A DNA stretch of 64,000 nucleotides. It comes from Paraburkholderia fungorum (GTDB lineage: Bacteria > Pseudomonadota > Gammaproteobacteria > Burkholderiales > Burkholderiaceae). How positions within the stretch are numbered: the stretch's first letter is position 1; every line of letters begins with the position of its first letter. The notes under the pieces were generated by a model that had not been told where the DNA came from, searched no databases, and saw only the letters and a program-made list of their open reading frames with translations. The stretch covers positions 1 to 64,000 of the forward strand of contig NZ_CADFGE010000021.1 of assembly GCF_902833645.1 (NCBI RefSeq), in the 5' to 3' direction. Below are positions 35,982-45,063 of the stretch, one piece after another. Position numbers and translations under genes: made by a program.

Positions 35982-35994
35982 GTTAGAAATTTCC
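35982..35994 (+). repeat. Direct repeat copy 2, GTTAGAAATTTCC
   Basis: Identical to 24840-24852 and placed 9 bp beyond the end of qatD. It may mark the right edge of the integrase-borne segment. Confidence 0.5.
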
Positions 35995-36002
35995 CAAGCG
36001 GT

Positions 36003-36767
36003 TCACAAACCTTCGAGACTCGACAGGTTATGGATAATTTGCTCAGCCATCTCAATCTGACTCCTACCCAGTGTGGCTGCGAGTTGCGCTGTCGTAGTAA
36101 CTACTGAGCGCGGTCGAACCGGTTCTCCGCCCACCTGAACGAAGGGTCCGTCCGTCTCTGTGACGATCCTGTCGATCGGGAACCGTTCGACGAGCGCGCG
36201 ATGCCTTGGTGATTTGAGCATCTCCGAATTCACCGAAAAGAAGCATCCCAGATCCGCGGCCCTGCTCGCTTCAGACGCCGACCCGGTGAACCAGTGCATA
36301 ACCACACGCCCCCGGTCGGGCGGAAGTTTCTTTTCCACGTGGTTGAGCACCCTCGTCACCGCACGAACGCTATGGACTGTCAGAACTTTCCCCCCCTGCT
36401 CCGCGCAGGCTCGGAGAATTCTGTCAAACACTCTTTCTTGCGCGTCGAAGCTTCCATAGAAGCGAGGACTCGCGTCAAGTCCTACTTCCCCTACATAACG
36501 GCTCTCCGCCAACAGCCGTTCGAAGAGTCCGATCTCCGCTTCCCGCGTTGCGATGAGTTGGGGATGGAGTCCAAGAGCGACCCGCACGTGCGTTGACTCA
36601 CGGGCCATTTCAGCATTGCGGCTCCACGCCTTCGGGGTCGTCGTTACAGCCAGCGTTGCAATGCGCTCGCGATCGCATTCCGCAATCAGTTGTGCGTGGT
36701 CGGGGTAGAGGTCCAGATGGCAGTGCATGTCCACCCACTTGTCTGCGCCGCGTGTCGGGACGGTCAC
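36003..36767 (-). CDS. qatD: QatD, TatD-family nuclease of the Qat anti-phage system
   Basis: A 254-residue TatD-type metal-dependent DNase. The metal ligands are visible: H15 and H17 (DMHCHLDLY), E94 (YVGEVGLD), H132 (LTVHSVRA), H158 (VVMHWFTG) and D206 (VTETDGPF). It is the fourth gene of qatABCD, a system shown in 2020 to protect E. coli from phages. The start overlaps the qatC stop. It is the last gene of the operon. Confidence 0.92.
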   Translation of the reverse strand: MTVPTRGADKWVDMHCHLDLYPDHAQLIAECDRERIATLAVTTTPKAWSRNAEMARESTHVRVALGLHPQLIATREAEIGLFERLLAESRYVGEVGLDASPRFYGSFDAQERVFDRILRACAEQGGKVLTVHSVRAVTRVLNHVEKKLPPDRGRVVMHWFTGSASEASRAADLGCFFSVNSEMLKSPRHRALVERFPIDRIVTETDGPFVQVGGEPVRPRSVVTTTAQLAATLGRSQIEMAEQIIHNLSSLEGL

Positions 36768-38134
36768 GATGGCTCCGCCTGCACGCCCTCGAGCAGCTTT
36801 GCCACTTCCTCGAGTCCTTCGACGTACACGTCGTGATAAGCATCGAGGTCACCGGGATAGTCGTTAAGTGGTCCGGGTCGGTGGATATCCAGACGGGCTC
36901 GAGCCGGATGGCTGCGCAGTCTCGATATCGCGAGCTGGAACGACCGGATATGGCTGCCTTCGGCCCTGTCGGTCCGGATCGTCTGCGCGTGCAGGTCGGC
37001 CAGCTGATATGGCGTCGAATCTTCGCCGCATCCTTCAAGCAGAGCAGCACGCCTGATAAGACATGGCACGCAGTACCCGCAGTGTTTGGGCTGTCGCTGC
37101 GATTCGTCCTTTGCAAATCGAGTCTTCCCCGGCGACGAACAGGACATCGTATTCTTCGCGTGGACCGCAAGGAACGACGTGTCAGCACATCTTTTAGCCA
37201 TCGCCCCCTTGGTCTGGAATCTGTATGGATTCAACAGGCTCGAACGAAGTCCCAATGTGGCAAACAGTTCGTTTACTCGCGCCATATAGAATGGATGCGT
37301 TGTCCGCGTGCTCAACGCTCCGACCCGGAGCGGATCAAGTGGAACGTTGAGTGAAATCAGGCCATTCTCCGGCACATGAATCGTGACATCCCCGCCGATT
37401 GCGTCAGCGGCGAGCGCAGCAAGCGCAAAGAACATGAAGGATCTGCCTCGAAGCGTGTCCTCGACAGAATCATCGACAGTATCCTTCGGGAAACCGACAT
37501 GCGCGCGGACGTGGTGGAAGGCGGTCGTCGGAAAGCGCCCTTTCAGTGCGTCCGCACACATCCGTTGATGTTGACTCGTTATCCCGTCCCAATAGTGGCT
37601 TACCAGAAGGGGGGTAGATCCTGCCGCGAACAGGTCGATCGCGCCTATAAAGCTGTCCAGTCCACCGGAGAACAGGCATACACAATCTGGATTGGCAATT
37701 CGAAGGTTTCCCTTCGCAGGCGACAACTGCGCCTTGTCCACAGGGCGCGCGCGAAACTGCAGCCTCCACTTGTCTCCGGTGAGGAACTCCAAGGTTGTGC
37801 GCAATAGCGGGACCGCGTCGCTCCAGAGTTGCGGCTCCGAAACAGGCACACAGACTTCGATCTCGCGCGTCCACGCGTCCTGGGAGGCAAGCTCCCGCGA
37901 AATCCGCGTATCAGCCGCCGTGACGGTTGCAGCAAGGAGAGCGAGGTCGATTGCACGCTCACACGGTGTAAGTCCTAGTCCGTTGAACTGGTCGAGAGCT
38001 TGCCCAAGCCCGAAGTCAAGACGGTCGTACCCGTCAACGAAGTTGACCTCGGTGATCTGGCTACCCGGGATCGCAGGTACTACGGATTCTTTGTCGGTCG
38101 TCCCAAGTCGGCTCACCACGGTATGTGCCGTCAT
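36764..38134 (-). CDS. qatC: QatC, QueC-like protein of the Qat anti-phage system
   Basis: A 456-residue protein of the QueC-like adenine nucleotide alpha-hydrolase fold. The PP-loop is CLFSGGLDSFIGAIDLF at about 153-169. A C-terminal zinc site CGYCVPCLIRR matches QueC, which makes 7-cyano-7-deazaguanine. A long N-terminal region of about 150 residues precedes the PP-loop. In Qat the molecule it handles is thought to be related to deazaguanine or protein modification. It overlaps qatB and qatD by four bases each. Confidence 0.92.
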   Translation of the reverse strand: MTAHTVVSRLGTTDKESVVPAIPGSQITEVNFVDGYDRLDFGLGQALDQFNGLGLTPCERAIDLALLAATVTAADTRISRELASQDAWTREIEVCVPVSEPQLWSDAVPLLRTTLEFLTGDKWRLQFRARPVDKAQLSPAKGNLRIANPDCVCLFSGGLDSFIGAIDLFAAGSTPLLVSHYWDGITSQHQRMCADALKGRFPTTAFHHVRAHVGFPKDTVDDSVEDTLRGRSFMFFALAALAADAIGGDVTIHVPENGLISLNVPLDPLRVGALSTRTTHPFYMARVNELFATLGLRSSLLNPYRFQTKGAMAKRCADTSFLAVHAKNTMSCSSPGKTRFAKDESQRQPKHCGYCVPCLIRRAALLEGCGEDSTPYQLADLHAQTIRTDRAEGSHIRSFQLAISRLRSHPARARLDIHRPGPLNDYPGDLDAYHDVYVEGLEEVAKLLEGVQAEPS

Positions 38135-38979
38135 TTTGCGTCCTCTCCTGCCTCAGCAATAAGCGAAAACGCCACCTCGTAGATCTCGTTCATGCGCTGG
38201 TCGACGTCTCTATTGTTGAGGGATTCCAGCCCGCTCAAAAGGCCCGACAGGTGCACGCGACAGCACCCCTCGATAAAATCATGAAGCTGCGCCTGGGCGC
38301 TCTCCACCGCTTCGATATCGGGCGACATCGCGATGCCACGGGCCCCAATGTCAGCAATGACCCTACCTTCAATTGACAACACTACAAAATCGAGAAAAAA
38401 TTCCTGCAGCTGATGGCCCGAGAGTTCATTGAATTCCCCTGTTTCAGTCTCGTCCAGGTTACCGATGGCCTCGAGCATCGCTTGGCGAGATATCGCTTCA
38501 TCGATGGCGCCCCCTGGCGGGCACAGAAACTCCAGCATGGCCAGAAATACTTCCGCTGCCGGTCGATCGACCATGCCGGCAAGGTCAAGCCGACGTAGCG
38601 TTTCTACGGCCCCGACCTGCTGGAAATCCCTGACGACACCCAGAAGACGGGCGCCGGTGCCTCTGGACGAGCCCATCCGTCGTGCAGCCCGGCGTGCGCC
38701 ACTACCACCGCCGGCCGCTCTTCCGCCACCACTAACGTAGCTGGCCAGCGCGGAACCCAAGGCGCTGCTACTGTCAGTCTTGAAGAATCGTGTGAATGCC
38801 GTTCTCGCGCCAGCGAATCCGCCGCCGTCACCAGCTGCTACGTCAGGCGTACCGTCGGCCGAATCGCTATCGTCGCCGCCCTCACCACCGTTTTCTCCAG
38901 CCTCGCCGTCCTCTGACGACGCTAGCCAGGATGGGATCAAGCTGTTCGGTGGCCCCCCGTAACCCTTCGATGTCCCCAT
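38131..38979 (-). CDS. qatB: QatB, Qat anti-phage system protein
   Basis: A 282-residue protein beginning MGTSKGYGGPPNSLIPSW, the recognisable QatB start. A low-complexity acidic and glycine-rich stretch (about 20-100) is followed by helical sequence (LLGVVRDFQQVGAVETLRRL). QatB has no assigned catalytic activity but is required in the system. It lies 6 bp after qatA and overlaps qatC. Confidence 0.9.
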   Translation of the reverse strand: MGTSKGYGGPPNSLIPSWLASSEDGEAGENGGEGGDDSDSADGTPDVAAGDGGGFAGARTAFTRFFKTDSSSALGSALASYVSGGGRAAGGGSGARRAARRMGSSRGTGARLLGVVRDFQQVGAVETLRRLDLAGMVDRPAAEVFLAMLEFLCPPGGAIDEAISRQAMLEAIGNLDETETGEFNELSGHQLQEFFLDFVVLSIEGRVIADIGARGIAMSPDIEAVESAQAQLHDFIEGCCRVHLSGLLSGLESLNNRDVDQRMNEIYEVAFSLIAEAGEDAK

Positions 38980-38985
38980 ATTTCC

Positions 38986-40956
38986 TCAGTTTTTCTTCCC
39001 GATAGAACCCATGAGCTTTACCGCGCTCTTCAGTTTTGCGTTTCCGGTCTGCTCGGACCATGCTTTGAGGAGCGCGGCCGCCTCTTCAACAACTTCTGGA
39101 GCCTTGATGTTCGCGATCATTCCTGCCGGCCACACGCCCACCTTGCTGACATCTAGTGTTTTCGCGAACTCAAGCAGGCGACGACCCATCTCAGACGACC
39201 GCTCGGACAGCACGATCAATCCCTGAACGCCCGGCGGCTCTGAATTCATGTCTTTCGCCTGCATCACGTGATCACTGACCGCCGTGAAAACTTCATCGAG
39301 CTCTTGCGGCGACAGTCTCGCGACCTCAGGCACTGCTCCGCGCGCTACGAGCTTCCCAGCCGTCAGCCGTTCGACCAGTGCCTCCAGGTGTGCCGAAGCT
39401 GTGAAACCACCAAGTGAACCGCGCTTATCTCGGGTCACGAACACATAGGGTCGAAGATCGACATCTGTGAGAGGCGGGTCGATGATGGCCCAGCCCTTAA
39501 CCCATTCGTTCTTGAGCCATTCAGCGACCTCCTGCGATATGGCTTCGGCGACGTCGTCTTTTCCGGAGGCCTTCAAAGACGTTCCATCTTGGGCGACGCT
39601 AGCTTTGCCGACCTCGGCACTCGCGCCGGCCTCTCGTTTCAACATGCGTTCGAACTGGGCCAGAGCCGCCGGCGTTCCCTTTTCGGCCGTCGCGAGCTGC
39701 GAAATCTGTTTGTAGAAATCCGGATAGAACCGCTCGGCTAGCATGATCTTCCCCAGAACGGGAAGCTTGATGTCACTCCCAAACCCGCGTTCCTCGGCAA
39801 TGGCCCGGCGCAGCATCATGGTATTCAGAAAACGTTTGATCTGACGCGGGTTGCCATGTGTCCCCTCGGTCAACAACCTGGTCAGGACCGAACTGATTAC
39901 CTGCGCCTCACGGATCTCCTCGGGGATCGCGTTGGTGCCCAGGGCGTGCTGCACAGTCTTCGCGTCCAAACCTCGGCTTTCCCATGGGCGCTTCATATCC
40001 TCTCGCGCGGCGTCCAGCAGTTTCTGAAACCGCTGGTCCCCCGCCGGCAACGCCAGTTCCGCGAGCAGGAGCGTGATGTAGACCCTTGTTTCCGCCAGGC
40101 CTAAAGCCGGTACCCGGAAAGGCACCTGAATGAGCTTTTCGAGATAGTTCCGGGCGTAACCTACCGGCCCCGAGCTCGGCGGCAAATCCGGGAAGTGCTC
40201 CTTGACTGCATACTCAATCATGAGCTCGTCCGCACCAATTACAAACGCGGTGCGAGGCACCATCAGGAACAGCCGAATCGCCTCGAGCGTAGCGATCGCC
40301 GTCTTTGGCAGGCAGCGATCAAGGTCGTCGACAATTACTACCAGCCGGTCGAGTTCTGCTGCATCAATAAGTTCTTCGAATTCGGACCGGAAAGCGTGAA
40401 TGTGCTCGGGGAGACGCTCGGCATCTTCAGTGGCCGCTTTAAGGTAGTCCTGCGCGTGCCCGGCCATGGACTTCAGGTCGTCGACCGAAATCTGGTCTTG
40501 CGGCCTTTTCACGAACGCGGTCACTATGTCCGCGACATCGCGCAATTGGTCGAACGATGGAACGCCAGTTATTGCAGTGAATGCGAAGCCGGCTGACTTC
40601 CGTGCAACCTTTAGCCAGTCAACTCGTTTGAGCAGCTTCTTCGCTGCTTCGGCTACCTTCGCAGACGTCGGACGCGCGCGCCGCAGTTCATCAATCAGCG
40701 TTTCGATTACGACGGTCTTCGCGTCCTCAAAGCCCTCGAAGGTCCAACCGTTGAACCACAAGCACAGTACACGTTCTTCGCCCTGGAACGCTGCTTCCGT
40801 CATCTTGAGCACGCTTGACTTGCCAGCACCCCAATCCCCATGGACGCCGATGGTTACTGGAGCGCTGGGCGTTTCGCGGATAAAACGGACTACTGTTCGC
40901 GCAATGGTCTCGTAGTAGAGAAGATCGGTCGAAGTCTCTTGATCGTTTAGGAACAT
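38986..40956 (-). CDS. qatA: QatA, KAP-family P-loop ATPase of the Qat anti-phage system
   Basis: A 656-residue KAP NTPase. Walker A is GDWGAGKS (residues 40-47), Walker B is LVVIVDDLDRCLP, and a nearby LWFNGWTFEGFED is typical of KAP ATPases. It is the first gene of the operon. The start is placed at ATG 40956; an earlier TTG at 40986 adds ten residues without support. QatA probably senses or drives the response by ATP hydrolysis. The whole operon qatA-B-C-D is intact. Confidence 0.9.
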   Translation of the reverse strand: MFLNDQETSTDLLYYETIARTVVRFIRETPSAPVTIGVHGDWGAGKSSVLKMTEAAFQGEERVLCLWFNGWTFEGFEDAKTVVIETLIDELRRARPTSAKVAEAAKKLLKRVDWLKVARKSAGFAFTAITGVPSFDQLRDVADIVTAFVKRPQDQISVDDLKSMAGHAQDYLKAATEDAERLPEHIHAFRSEFEELIDAAELDRLVVIVDDLDRCLPKTAIATLEAIRLFLMVPRTAFVIGADELMIEYAVKEHFPDLPPSSGPVGYARNYLEKLIQVPFRVPALGLAETRVYITLLLAELALPAGDQRFQKLLDAAREDMKRPWESRGLDAKTVQHALGTNAIPEEIREAQVISSVLTRLLTEGTHGNPRQIKRFLNTMMLRRAIAEERGFGSDIKLPVLGKIMLAERFYPDFYKQISQLATAEKGTPAALAQFERMLKREAGASAEVGKASVAQDGTSLKASGKDDVAEAISQEVAEWLKNEWVKGWAIIDPPLTDVDLRPYVFVTRDKRGSLGGFTASAHLEALVERLTAGKLVARGAVPEVARLSPQELDEVFTAVSDHVMQAKDMNSEPPGVQGLIVLSERSSEMGRRLLEFAKTLDVSKVGVWPAGMIANIKAPEVVEEAAALLKAWSEQTGNAKLKSAVKLMGSIGKKN

Positions 40957-41273
40957 GGCGGCGTGTATATATGCTCTGGCCTTCAAGTATAAAGCGGCTC
41001 GGAAATACCTAGCCGAACAATCACAGCGATCGACGGACGAAACGATTCCAGACGGACCCCAAAAAACAATCGTTTCTTGAACATGTGGACCTCCGCGACA
41101 CTAGACGTCACCGGCCAATAACAATGGTTTGACATCGGTTCCCATACCGCCAAGGAAAGGCACAGCCCCGCTTGAGGCTTTTCCAACCGGTACGATTTGA
41201 AGGAGATAGTCCCATCGAGCCTCTTCGGACTCCAAGGTATGATCCGGTATCGACGCCAAACCGGGGAATTGCC

Positions 41274-41741
41274 TTGGCAAAAAAGCCCTATGAGGAACGA
41301 ACCGACCTCGAAAAAATTCAGTCGCAATGGCACAAGCTCTCGGGTTTGCACACCAGAGAAGAATGGTCAGCGGCAATCGTTCGTGCGGCTACCGCGGCCG
41401 AAATCGCTGCCAACTATGCGATTCGCATCGAGTTTCGCGCCCGGAGCGAGTTCGATGCTGCATTCGTCGATAGCCTCCTACGTTGGGCCAACGGACTCGC
41501 CGGCAAATTGGATCGCTTGCTCATGCCGCTTAGCGCAGGCGACAAGCACAAGCATGCACAGATGAAGCAGCTGTGTACGATCGCAGCGATCATCAACAAG
41601 AAGCGCAATGCCATTGCCCATCAAGGCGAATTTTGTAATGAGCAGGAAGCCATAGATGTCATCGCAAAGACAAATGATTTCATCACATCCCTCGTGCGGA
41701 TCTACAAAGAGGATTTTGTCCTCAAAGAACGCCCAGCATGA
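41274..41741 (+). CDS. HEPN-like protein
   Basis: A 155-residue helical protein. The motif INKKRNAIAHQGEF gives R111-N-A-I-A-H116, the R-N-x3-H signature of HEPN ribonucleases and scaffold domains. The start is uncertain: no ATG fits, a TTG at 41274 begins AKKPYEERTDLEKIQSQWHK, where sequence becomes coding-like, and the frame is open to 41172. It is convergent with the next gene and divergent from qatA. A defence role is inferred from the setting. Confidence 0.55.
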   Translation: MAKKPYEERTDLEKIQSQWHKLSGLHTREEWSAAIVRAATAAEIAANYAIRIEFRARSEFDAAFVDSLLRWANGLAGKLDRLLMPLSAGDKHKHAQMKQLCTIAAIINKKRNAIAHQGEFCNEQEAIDVIAKTNDFITSLVRIYKEDFVLKERPA

Positions 41742-41973
41742 CGCCACGTTCCGACAAGGAAAACGTCGGTCGCACTTTGTAGCGTTTTTCGCAAAGAGTC
41801 CGGCGAGGCGAAGGCGGCTTCCATATTCTGTGGCAACACATCGGGCGGCGGGCGCGACACCGACTGCACCTCTACGTAGATCCCTCGCTGTTGACGTCAT
41901 TTCAATTAAAGCAAACGCGCCGAGTCGCGGCAGTCTTCAAAATGACGTGTGTGCGGAGTGTAGCGACGGCCTT

Positions 41974-43035
41974 CTAATCGTCCGCAGGAACGTATCCATC
42001 ACAGTGTTCGCAACCTGAAAAATAGCTCTCTTCGCGCTCGTCCGTGCATGGATCGTTGCAGTATCCACACCGGTAAAGCTGCTCGAAGGGAGAGAAGCAA
42101 CTGGTGCACAGATACTTGCCTTTATATTCGCAAATGGTGTGGTAGCCTTGGCATTCATCGCAGTTTGCAGGCGTATCGGCTTCAAAGTAATCGTCGGGGC
42201 CGTATTGTGACTGATCCAGCAATTCGTAGATCTTTTCGCCTTCGGGCACCCGGTGACCGCACTCATCACATTGAAATGTGCTCGCCGGCTCCAGGATCTG
42301 GTCTGAATCACCGCAATGGGGGCATTCGATTGCTAGTTGGGTACCTTCTTGCAAACATACGTGGCAGTAGCGATGTGTCAACTCTGGCATGTCCGGATCA
42401 AGCGTGCGGAGTTCCGATGATCGCTGATGACACCGAGAACACTCCTCGAAGATAGTTCCGCCCTTTGTCATACCGTTAAGCTTGTGCTTCAGGCTCGCGA
42501 ATTTGACGCCCGCGTAGTGCTCTGTCACAGACAAGCGACGCTCCATTCGATGGAACTGGTCAACAAAAGGCGCGAATGCCTTGGCAAAATCCTGAGTAAC
42601 GAACTTGTTCAGCTCAAACCATGCCTCTGCCTGTTCCAGGCGAATCGCTTCTTTTTCTTTCGGCGTGCTCGCGTTGTGAAAGAAATGAACCATTCGATTC
42701 CGGTGTTTTCGAACCTTGTCGAATGCGTCTTTCGCTTCCTGCTTCAGGCCCTTCTGAAGGGCGCTGGCAAGCAGTCTGCACGACTCCTCGAACGATACAG
42801 ATACGAAGTCTCCGCTTTCGTACTTTTCCCGATTCCGGTCGCCGTTCGCGATCACAAGTGACCAATGATCGAGCACGAGAGGTGCTTTAAGGAAAATCTC
42901 GACAGCGGTGTAAAAATTGATGACCGAATGCTTCGGCTCCGCTGCCAACTGGGAGATCGCCTTTTCGAGGAAGTCGAGTCCATTCCTCACCAGATTTTCA
43001 AAATCTTCTGCGTTCGCGCTACTTTTCATAGTCAT
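41974..43035 (-). CDS. HEPN protein with eight CxxC zinc-ribbon pairs
   Basis: A 353-residue two-part protein. Residues 1-190 are helical with an HEPN motif, KHRNRMVHFFH (R112, H117). Residues 195-350 are a chain of zinc-ribbon knuckles with CxxC pairs at 199, 224, 238, 256, 292, 310, 323 and 342. An HEPN domain joined to so many knuckles suggests nucleic-acid recognition coupled to RNA cleavage. I know no named family with this arrangement. It lies next to qatABCD. Confidence 0.7.
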   Translation of the reverse strand: MTMKSSANAEDFENLVRNGLDFLEKAISQLAAEPKHSVINFYTAVEIFLKAPLVLDHWSLVIANGDRNREKYESGDFVSVSFEESCRLLASALQKGLKQEAKDAFDKVRKHRNRMVHFFHNASTPKEKEAIRLEQAEAWFELNKFVTQDFAKAFAPFVDQFHRMERRLSVTEHYAGVKFASLKHKLNGMTKGGTIFEECSRCHQRSSELRTLDPDMPELTHRYCHVCLQEGTQLAIECPHCGDSDQILEPASTFQCDECGHRVPEGEKIYELLDQSQYGPDDYFEADTPANCDECQGYHTICEYKGKYLCTSCFSPFEQLYRCGYCNDPCTDEREESYFSGCEHCDGYVPADD

Positions 43036-43108
43036 TTAACAAGAATTATCCGAGTGGGCCGGATGAAGCAGATCGGCCGTTTACCACCGCGCGGTCGCCC
43101 GCTTGCGT

Positions 43109-44131
43109 TCACATACCGCGATGCCGCTCCTCCAGGTAGGAGTCGACCATGTGTTGGATGTGGGCATCGAGCTGACCGGCCAAAGTGTCGATCGCAGCGC
43201 GCAGTGCGTCCGTCTGCTTCATGAATTCGCAGTATTTCTTCAGCGCAGCGTGCGGGTTCTTTTCGGCAACCAGCGACGCGGCCCGCTTGCGCCACGACGG
43301 GATCGGGTCCGCCCGCTGAGGCCATGGGAAGTGCTGCTCGATCCACGTGAGGTAATTGGGCGTAAGTGGGGCCGGGCCGCCGTTTGCTGCGGCATACTTC
43401 TCGCCTTGCTCCGAGAACGCTACTGGCCACACTTGGCAGTCGACAATCACCTGATCGCGGGATGTCCCCCCCGGTTCGGGATGTTGAGAGAGGAAGGTCA
43501 CTTGTTCGTCGGCAAGCTCAATCGTTCTTGCCATGTCCGAATACAGATCGCCGATCAGGGTGTCGCCGTGATGCGCGGCGACGTCTCCCAGTCGCTGCCA
43601 CGCCTGTTTGAAGGCTTCCATTGGCGAAACGGGATTCACCGAGCCGAGGTATTTCACGGCGCGATGCGGGATGCGATCCTTACTAGAACTCGACCAGAAC
43701 AGCGGCTGGTACTGGCTGAGCAGCCGGCAGGCATTGCGGGCGTAGAACAGCGCAAGTGCGTGCAGGATGCCCTCATGGCGCGCGCCGCGATGATAGGCGG
43801 TATTGCGAAACCCATGCAGGTACTGGAGCGTATCTGCCAGCTCGTCGGTGACGAGCGTACTCCGGGCGAGCTTCACCTTCGCGTCGAAGTACCAGCCGAG
43901 CGCAGCGGCCACGAGCTTCGGGTCATACCGAGGTCCGTTGTCCGGCGGGTACAGTTCGGCGTCGCGGCGGGTGTCCTGCGCATGCTGGTGCAGCGTGAGT
44001 TCGACCACGTTATCGATCAGCATCAGCGCGAAGCGGTCGAAATTCCGGTCCTTCAGTGCGAGCTGGTCGAGCGCCAGGTCAAGCTGGTCGAGTTGATCGG
44101 CAAGGAATTGAATCACGCGCGCCCTCCGCAT
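43109..44131 (-). CDS. Helical protein of unknown function with HEPN-like motif
   Basis: A 340-residue protein. LQYLHGFRNTAYHRGARHEG contains R109-N-T-A-Y-H114, the HEPN spacing, in a helical setting. The rest has no known domain. The start codon lacks a good ribosome site; a GTG at residue 6 is an alternative. It lies between the HEPN/zinc protein and the broken SRAP gene, on the same strand as both. Confidence 0.6.
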   Translation of the reverse strand: MRRARVIQFLADQLDQLDLALDQLALKDRNFDRFALMLIDNVVELTLHQHAQDTRRDAELYPPDNGPRYDPKLVAAALGWYFDAKVKLARSTLVTDELADTLQYLHGFRNTAYHRGARHEGILHALALFYARNACRLLSQYQPLFWSSSSKDRIPHRAVKYLGSVNPVSPMEAFKQAWQRLGDVAAHHGDTLIGDLYSDMARTIELADEQVTFLSQHPEPGGTSRDQVIVDCQVWPVAFSEQGEKYAAANGGPAPLTPNYLTWIEQHFPWPQRADPIPSWRKRAASLVAEKNPHAALKKYCEFMKQTDALRAAIDTLAGQLDAHIQHMVDSYLEERHRGM

Positions 44132-44248
44132 CGGGCCGGCAACGGCTACCGGCAGTGCCCGTCACGCTATCACGAAGTTAGCCTTCTTTGGACGGTCACG
44201 TAATCGCGTCGGCCGATCGTCGACATTCGAGCGTCTGGAATTGGCGGC

Positions 44249-44673
44249 TCAGGCCGCCATGCGATGCTCATAGTACGGTCGCTCCCGATCATCGAGAATC
44301 GAGTACTGCGCCGCAAGATTGCGTTGATCGGGATTGAGCCACGCGTCGATGTTCTCCGGCTTGATGGGAATGATGCAGCGATCGTGGCCGGCTGCGGCAA
44401 CTTCAGGGGGCGGCTCATCAGTGATGGCCGCGAAGGAGAGCAGATCAGGCTCGCCAGGGCTTTGCCAGTGCGACCACAGGCAGGCGATGAGCATGTCCTG
44501 AGCGGGCTGCGGCCTGAACTCCAGGACCACGTTTTCCTCCAGTTCGCCTTCAGTGAGCTCGCGCCCTTCGAGACGATGTCGTTTCACGTTCTCATAGAAC
44601 GCATTCGCGACGATCAGTCCGTGTGAATACCCAAAAACTCCCTTCCAGAAGCCTTCGAGGTTGTCGAGCCTGG
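44249..44673 (-). pseudogene. SRAP (SOS response-associated peptidase), C-terminal half, cut by element
   Basis: About 141 residues, FWKGVFGYSHGLIVANAFYE through AAGHDRCIIPIKPENIDAWL, match the C-terminal half of SRAP/YedK proteins (HMCES family) that crosslink to abasic sites in single-stranded DNA. The front half is at 51193-51727. Joined at CGTTGT they give one 320-codon frame including the stop. The gene is disrupted, so the protein is not made intact. Confidence 0.85.
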
Positions 44674-44757
44674 CGTTGTTCTGGAACCTATGTTCCGTTA
44701 GAAATATCTGTTAGTGTTTTCAACACGAGTAGCGGAGGGGGCCGGGGGGAGGGACGA

Positions 44758-45063
44758 ATGGGTCGAAGGGCTGTGGATAACTCGACGCTCGCGCGTTGGC
44801 GCGAGTTGGATGCGGTGGTCGTCTTGCGTGCGGTGTCCGAGTATCTGAAGCAGGATACGGAATTCCAGCCTAGACAGGGCCACGGCTCGACCCGTTGGCA
44901 TGCCAATGTCAGTGGTCGCGACTATGAGATCCTATGCACAGGGCCGCGCTTCCTCGATACGCGCACCAATCAGGGCGGTGGAGGTGCAGTCGACATGGTT
45001 ATGCATTTGATGCAGCTTGATTTCAGAAGCTCCGCGGCGGTCCTGAAGGCAAAGCAACTCTGA
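44758..45063 (+). CDS. Small protein resembling a CHC2/DUF3991 primase-like domain
   Basis: A 101-residue protein, first gene of the element. YEILCTGPRFLDTRTNQGGG and AVDMVMHLMQLDFRSSAAVL resemble the segment of DnaG-type and DUF3991 proteins that ends in GGxxxDxVMHL. No zinc ligands are present. The start MGRRAVDN has a GGGAGGGA site; the frame is open further upstream. Its stop overlaps the next ATG (TGATG). A role in DNA handling of the element is a guess. Confidence 0.55.
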   Translation: MGRRAVDNSTLARWRELDAVVVLRAVSEYLKQDTEFQPRQGHGSTRWHANVSGRDYEILCTGPRFLDTRTNQGGGGAVDMVMHLMQLDFRSSAAVLKAKQL

